In this document: positions 60,579-64,000 of the stretch, one piece after another
How the letters are laid out: each line of letters opens with the position of its first letter
How positions within the stretch are numbered: position 1 is the stretch's first letter
Source: Botryosphaeria dothidea
Taxonomy: Eukaryota; Ascomycota; Dothideomycetes; Botryosphaeriales; Botryosphaeriaceae
Length of the DNA: 64,000 nucleotides
Assembly (NCBI GenBank): GCA_011503125.2
Contig: WWBZ02000073.1
Coordinates: 2,728,001 to 2,792,000 of the forward strand
Reading direction: 5' to 3'
The notes under the pieces: model-generated
Seen by the model: only the letters and a program-made list of their open reading frames with translations
The model's database searches: none
Told to the model about the DNA's origin: nothing
Program-made: the position numbers and the translations under genes

Positions 60579-62169
60579 GGGCGTATTACAATACTATTGG
60601 TGTCGAGTTCGCATGAAGTCACAATGTGGTAAGATATATTGCCAACATCAATATCTCGGCAGTCAATATACTGTCAACCTGCGAAGAAGTAGTTTATGGT
60701 ATGACAGACCCTACCTACTTTCACCTGGCCAAACTACTCTGGACAAATAAGAAATGCTCAGCAAGCCTTGGGAGAAAATCAAACACCATCAGATGACACT
60801 GGCGTCTCCTCACATAGTTTGATGATGCTAGTTTGCTATGTTAATTGTTAAAAATATCCAGTGGGATCTTCAAGACGAGGGCAGGGTAGCCATTGAATTT
60901 TGATGGGAGTCTTCTGTCGGGGTAATTATCTCACGCTTCCTTCAATTGACTTCAGCAAGGATAGAGACGACAGGGACAATAGTTCAGAGTCTAATTGTCG
61001 AGCGAGGTATTGTGAGCCTACTGTGGCTCTGCGGCATTGCGCGAGCCTGAAAGATGCTACATGAGGGACGGGAGACATATTTCTCTTGAGAGGGGATACG
61101 CATTGGGCCTTTTAGGCCAAGCGTACAAATACGGCACTCTCAAATCCAATGATGTATTTCAACTAGTGTGCGGTTCTTGAGAAACTAGTCGTCAGGCAGA
61201 AGTGATGCATCATTAACGCAGTACAGAGCTTGAAGACGCACTGTTCTTGGCCGTATTCACTTCGTAGGGTAGATCAATTCCAGTTCAGTAGTCTCGTGCT
61301 TAAACCTTACTCTATAAACGTAGAACACTCAAGTGCAGATGTTACACCAAAAAACTCAATGATCACAAGCTCAAACGGTGTCTATACGATGAAACTACGT
61401 GAGAAAGTCTCTGAATCCCAACGCCGCTCCGTCAAACTTTCCAACACAATGGCACCCTGATCTTTGCCGCCGTACGCCCTGATTGTTACTCTATGCCCTT
61501 GAAGGTATGGCCAAGCCATAACCTCTGAACTACGCGCCAAACACCCCCAAGCTCCTCCCTGCAATCACATCCCCTTAGCAGGGCCAACCCAGTCTCACAC
61601 CACAACTCAAACTCCACATACCGCAAAAGGCCAATGCTTCATCCACGTCACTCCATGTCGAACACACGCGCGGCTCCTTCCATCCAGGTTCGCCCGTCTT
61701 GGTTGCGTTCGTGTGTTTCCTGCATCGTCAGTGCACCGTCCGTGTCGATGGTTTCGTCAGCCGAGGCGTTCGCCTCAAACATTCGCGCGCGCCGCCCGGA
61801 CACCTTTTTGCATACGTGGACAAGCACGTAAGGCTGAGGAAGAAGCCCTTCGGTGGCGCAGTGGAGAGGGGACGATTTGCCGCGGCTTTTGTGAAATAAG
61901 ATTGTTTCGGTTCCACGGTCGTGGCATGTCGTCGTGCTTGAACTGTGCGGAGGTATTTGGTGCCTAGAGTTCAGTCGTGCTGACCGTGATGCTTTGTTCT
62001 TACGTGACTTCGTCAAGGATTTTTTCTCTCTAAACAACGTATTCCTGCCTGTACATCACATAACCTTACAGTGTTTGATCATAAGCAGTCCAATAATAAA
62101 ACCAGACGAATAGTCAAAGTAGTTTTCATCAACTTGTCTTATCACTCTCTATACAGAGTCATAAACCAC

Positions 62170-62196
62170 CAACGTATTGCTTCAACTGGCCACTAG
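62170..62196. repeat. Possible solo arm of the inverted-repeat family
   Basis: CAACGTATTGCTTCAACTGG then CCACTA resembles the outer right arm. No convincing partner arm is found within 100 bp upstream. Confidence 0.35.
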
Positions 62197-64000
62197 GGTT
62201 GATCATGAGTTACTTACCAAATACTTCATCGTCTCACTTGTCTTTCCCACTGCACACCTTGGTCTATCACGTGCTACATTCTTCATCTCGAGGTTTACAT
62301 AGCAACATCCTTCGTCATTTTAGCCTCACTGCTTCCCTAATCACCCCGCCCTACATACAGTGCCCACACTTTAGGCCCATCTCAGGCCCTCCAAGCACAC
62401 CAAAGACGACTCGCCGCTATTATCGCCTCATCCCTATTCGCGCTCACCATCCCCAACGAGTCACTTCCAATTTTCCCTCAACCATTTCCGGAGCGCCGCC
62501 CCGAAATCCCAAGCGTAATCCGAGAAAAAAGCACACCGCATCGACAGCCGAGACGGCAACCTCGCCACGGACGGCACGTCCTCCCTCTCCCCATCCCCAC
62601 CGTCTTCAAACAACAATTTGGCCAAGCTTCGGTCCCTTGGCCGCCAGTATCAGACGCGCTGGTTGCCTGAGTGGGCCTAAAAACACCCCTCGATCAAATC
62701 CCCATCACACAACCCACTCGCTTGCATGAACAGATTCTTGACAAAAAGAAAGTCCCCTGCCCTCCAATGACCGAACAAAAACGAGTCGCTCCATCCTCAA
62801 TCTCCAAAACACGAACAGCGAAATTTGCCAATCGAACAGACAACAAGGCAGAAAGACCGTCCACCCCTCCTCTCCCAAGCAAACAGGCGAAAGGGCCCCA
62901 CAAAGATCGACCCGCGCAACCCGAAAGACCCCTAACACTGACAACGAACACGAACCGAAACAACCGTGTTCTAGACTGCAGCAGATATATGAACTTTGCC
63001 CCTCCCACCTCACGGATCCTTCCTTTTCTCCATACAACAAACACCCGGTCTCGGGACACGAAGTTCTGTCCGCTCGTTAGGAAAGAAAACCGGAGGTATT
63101 TCTGCGCGTCGTTTCGAAACACCATGAAAGAAAGAAAAACATATTGCCGTGTGTTCACGTGTTTCCCAAGTGTTATTTTGTAGATTATGGGATTTTAAAT
63201 TATCTTTACTTCCATACTCGTGTTCGAATTAATCTTTCTAATAGCTCATTACTCTGTACGTATTCGGAAGCAAAAAAAGGCGCCTCTGAAGACTTTAAAT
63301 CAACAGAAGTAAAAAAGGGAAAATAAAAGACGACGCCTTCTTTCCCTTCCCAGTGTTGTGTTTGTGAAAAACGTTGTTATCGTGTGTTCTGCGTATGTGT
63401 GCCATAGTATGTACAAATCAGCCCGCGACAAAAAAAAGTCCGGTCAGAAGACTTCCGCAAGGCAGAAAAGAGAGAGTACGTGTCGAAGAACCATGGTGTT
63501 TCGACTTTAGCGCCTTTCTCCCGGGATTGGCAAAGAGCGGCAGGTTAGCGAGCCTGCAAACGGCGGCCAACCAGTCGTGGGAAAAATTGTTCCAGTTTTT
63601 GTTCGAGGCAGAGAATCGTTCCACAACGACCTCCGCTGCCCGCCAGTTGAAACCGGAGATGCAGCTCGACGTGAGACGCTAAGTGTAACCCAGCACCAGA
63701 ATTTCCCCGACTCTTTCCCTCAAGGCAGACTTCTTTCCCCCCCAGCCTTCTCTGCACGCGTATTAGACTTTACTTGATAGGCGATGAGAAAGTGTGATGT
63801 GACTTGTCCTTCGTCGAATAATGTACCCATAGGGGAGTAGTGACAGCGAAAAAACGAGTAGTGAGCGGGAAGAAAACAACAATGTTCCCCGAGAAGCACA
63901 CTGCTCCCGACAACTCATCAAGAAAAAGCGCATACTTTGTGATTTTGGAAGAACCCCCTTTTGCCATGACTTGTGGAATTTTTGAAGCGAAGTTAAAACC

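Larger units (their letters stand above)
60141..64000. other. Intergenic, no supported gene
   Basis: More AT-rich than the rest of the window up to about 62.3 kb. It contains one clear inverted-repeat element and a possible solo arm. Open frames at 62199-62729 and 62671-63183 (plus) and 62694-63158 (minus) overlap and are of low complexity. I see no domain to the right edge. Confidence 0.45.

Noticed and set aside
61648..62037. 129-codon minus-strand frame ending MEGAARVFDME
   Set aside because: The last third looks protein-like but there is no known family, start or splice partner; kept out of the gene list.
62199..63183. Overlapping plus and minus frames of 150-176 codons
   Set aside because: Low-complexity Pro/Ser/Thr/Lys text on one strand and its mirror on the other; no domain.
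1..64000. tRNA, rRNA and CRISPR arrays
   Set aside because: I looked for tRNA B-box-like GGTTCRANYCC with a matching acceptor stem, and for regularly spaced direct repeats, and saw none that convinced me. The inverted repeats are palindromic and irregularly spaced, unlike a CRISPR array.

Overview
The window is nuclear DNA from a filamentous ascomycete (Pezizomycotina). Genes carry short GT-AG introns (about 46-130 bp). The identifiable set includes an FlbD-type Myb regulator and a GT41/OGT-like glycosyltransferase, which point to a filamentous ascomycete rather than a budding yeast. I cannot place the genus. The plus-strand sequence contains no prokaryotic, viral, CRISPR or rRNA features that I can recognise.

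Layout. 0-13 kb: two adjacent genes of the fungal 2EXR/F-box-like type (the first cut by the window edge), a doubtful third fragment, then NMD2/UPF2 (nonsense-mediated decay) and a mitochondrial L-2-hydroxyglutarate dehydrogenase-like FAD enzyme, all on the minus strand. 14.4-21.8 kb: MTC6 and flbD, minus strand. 21.8-39.4 kb: about 17.6 kb with no gene I can support, lying upstream of flbD. 39.4-44.7 kb: a 1692-residue OGT-like protein. 47.3-49.8 kb: RPL12 and SEC62, divergent, sharing a 354 bp promoter. 53.3-57.8 kb: a coiled-coil protein and a PH-domain protein, divergent. 58.6-60.1 kb: a mitochondrial PDK/BCKDK-family protein kinase. 60.1-64 kb: no supported gene. Most of these are housekeeping genes (translation, ER translocation, mRNA decay, mitochondrial metabolism) and do not form a cluster or pathway.

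Two observations stand out. First, a family of about 70-90 bp inverted repeats (arms near TGGGGAGTYGAAGCATTC followed by GTCCGGA) occurs at least eight times between 25 and 61 kb, always outside recognised coding sequence, with some changes matched in both arms. It looks like a small MITE or hairpin family. Second, several strongly conserved genes near both ends of the window (UPF2, L2HGDH, the 2EXR-like gene, MTC6, the PH protein, the PDK-like kinase) are broken by one- or two-base indels, mostly insertions, while OGT, RPL12, SEC62, flbD and the coiled-coil gene are clean. Residual assembly error is the simplest explanation, so the frame breaks should not be read as biology without raw reads.

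Coordinates of exons were derived by hand from splice signals and reading-frame continuity. Where summed exon lengths came out divisible by three this is stated.
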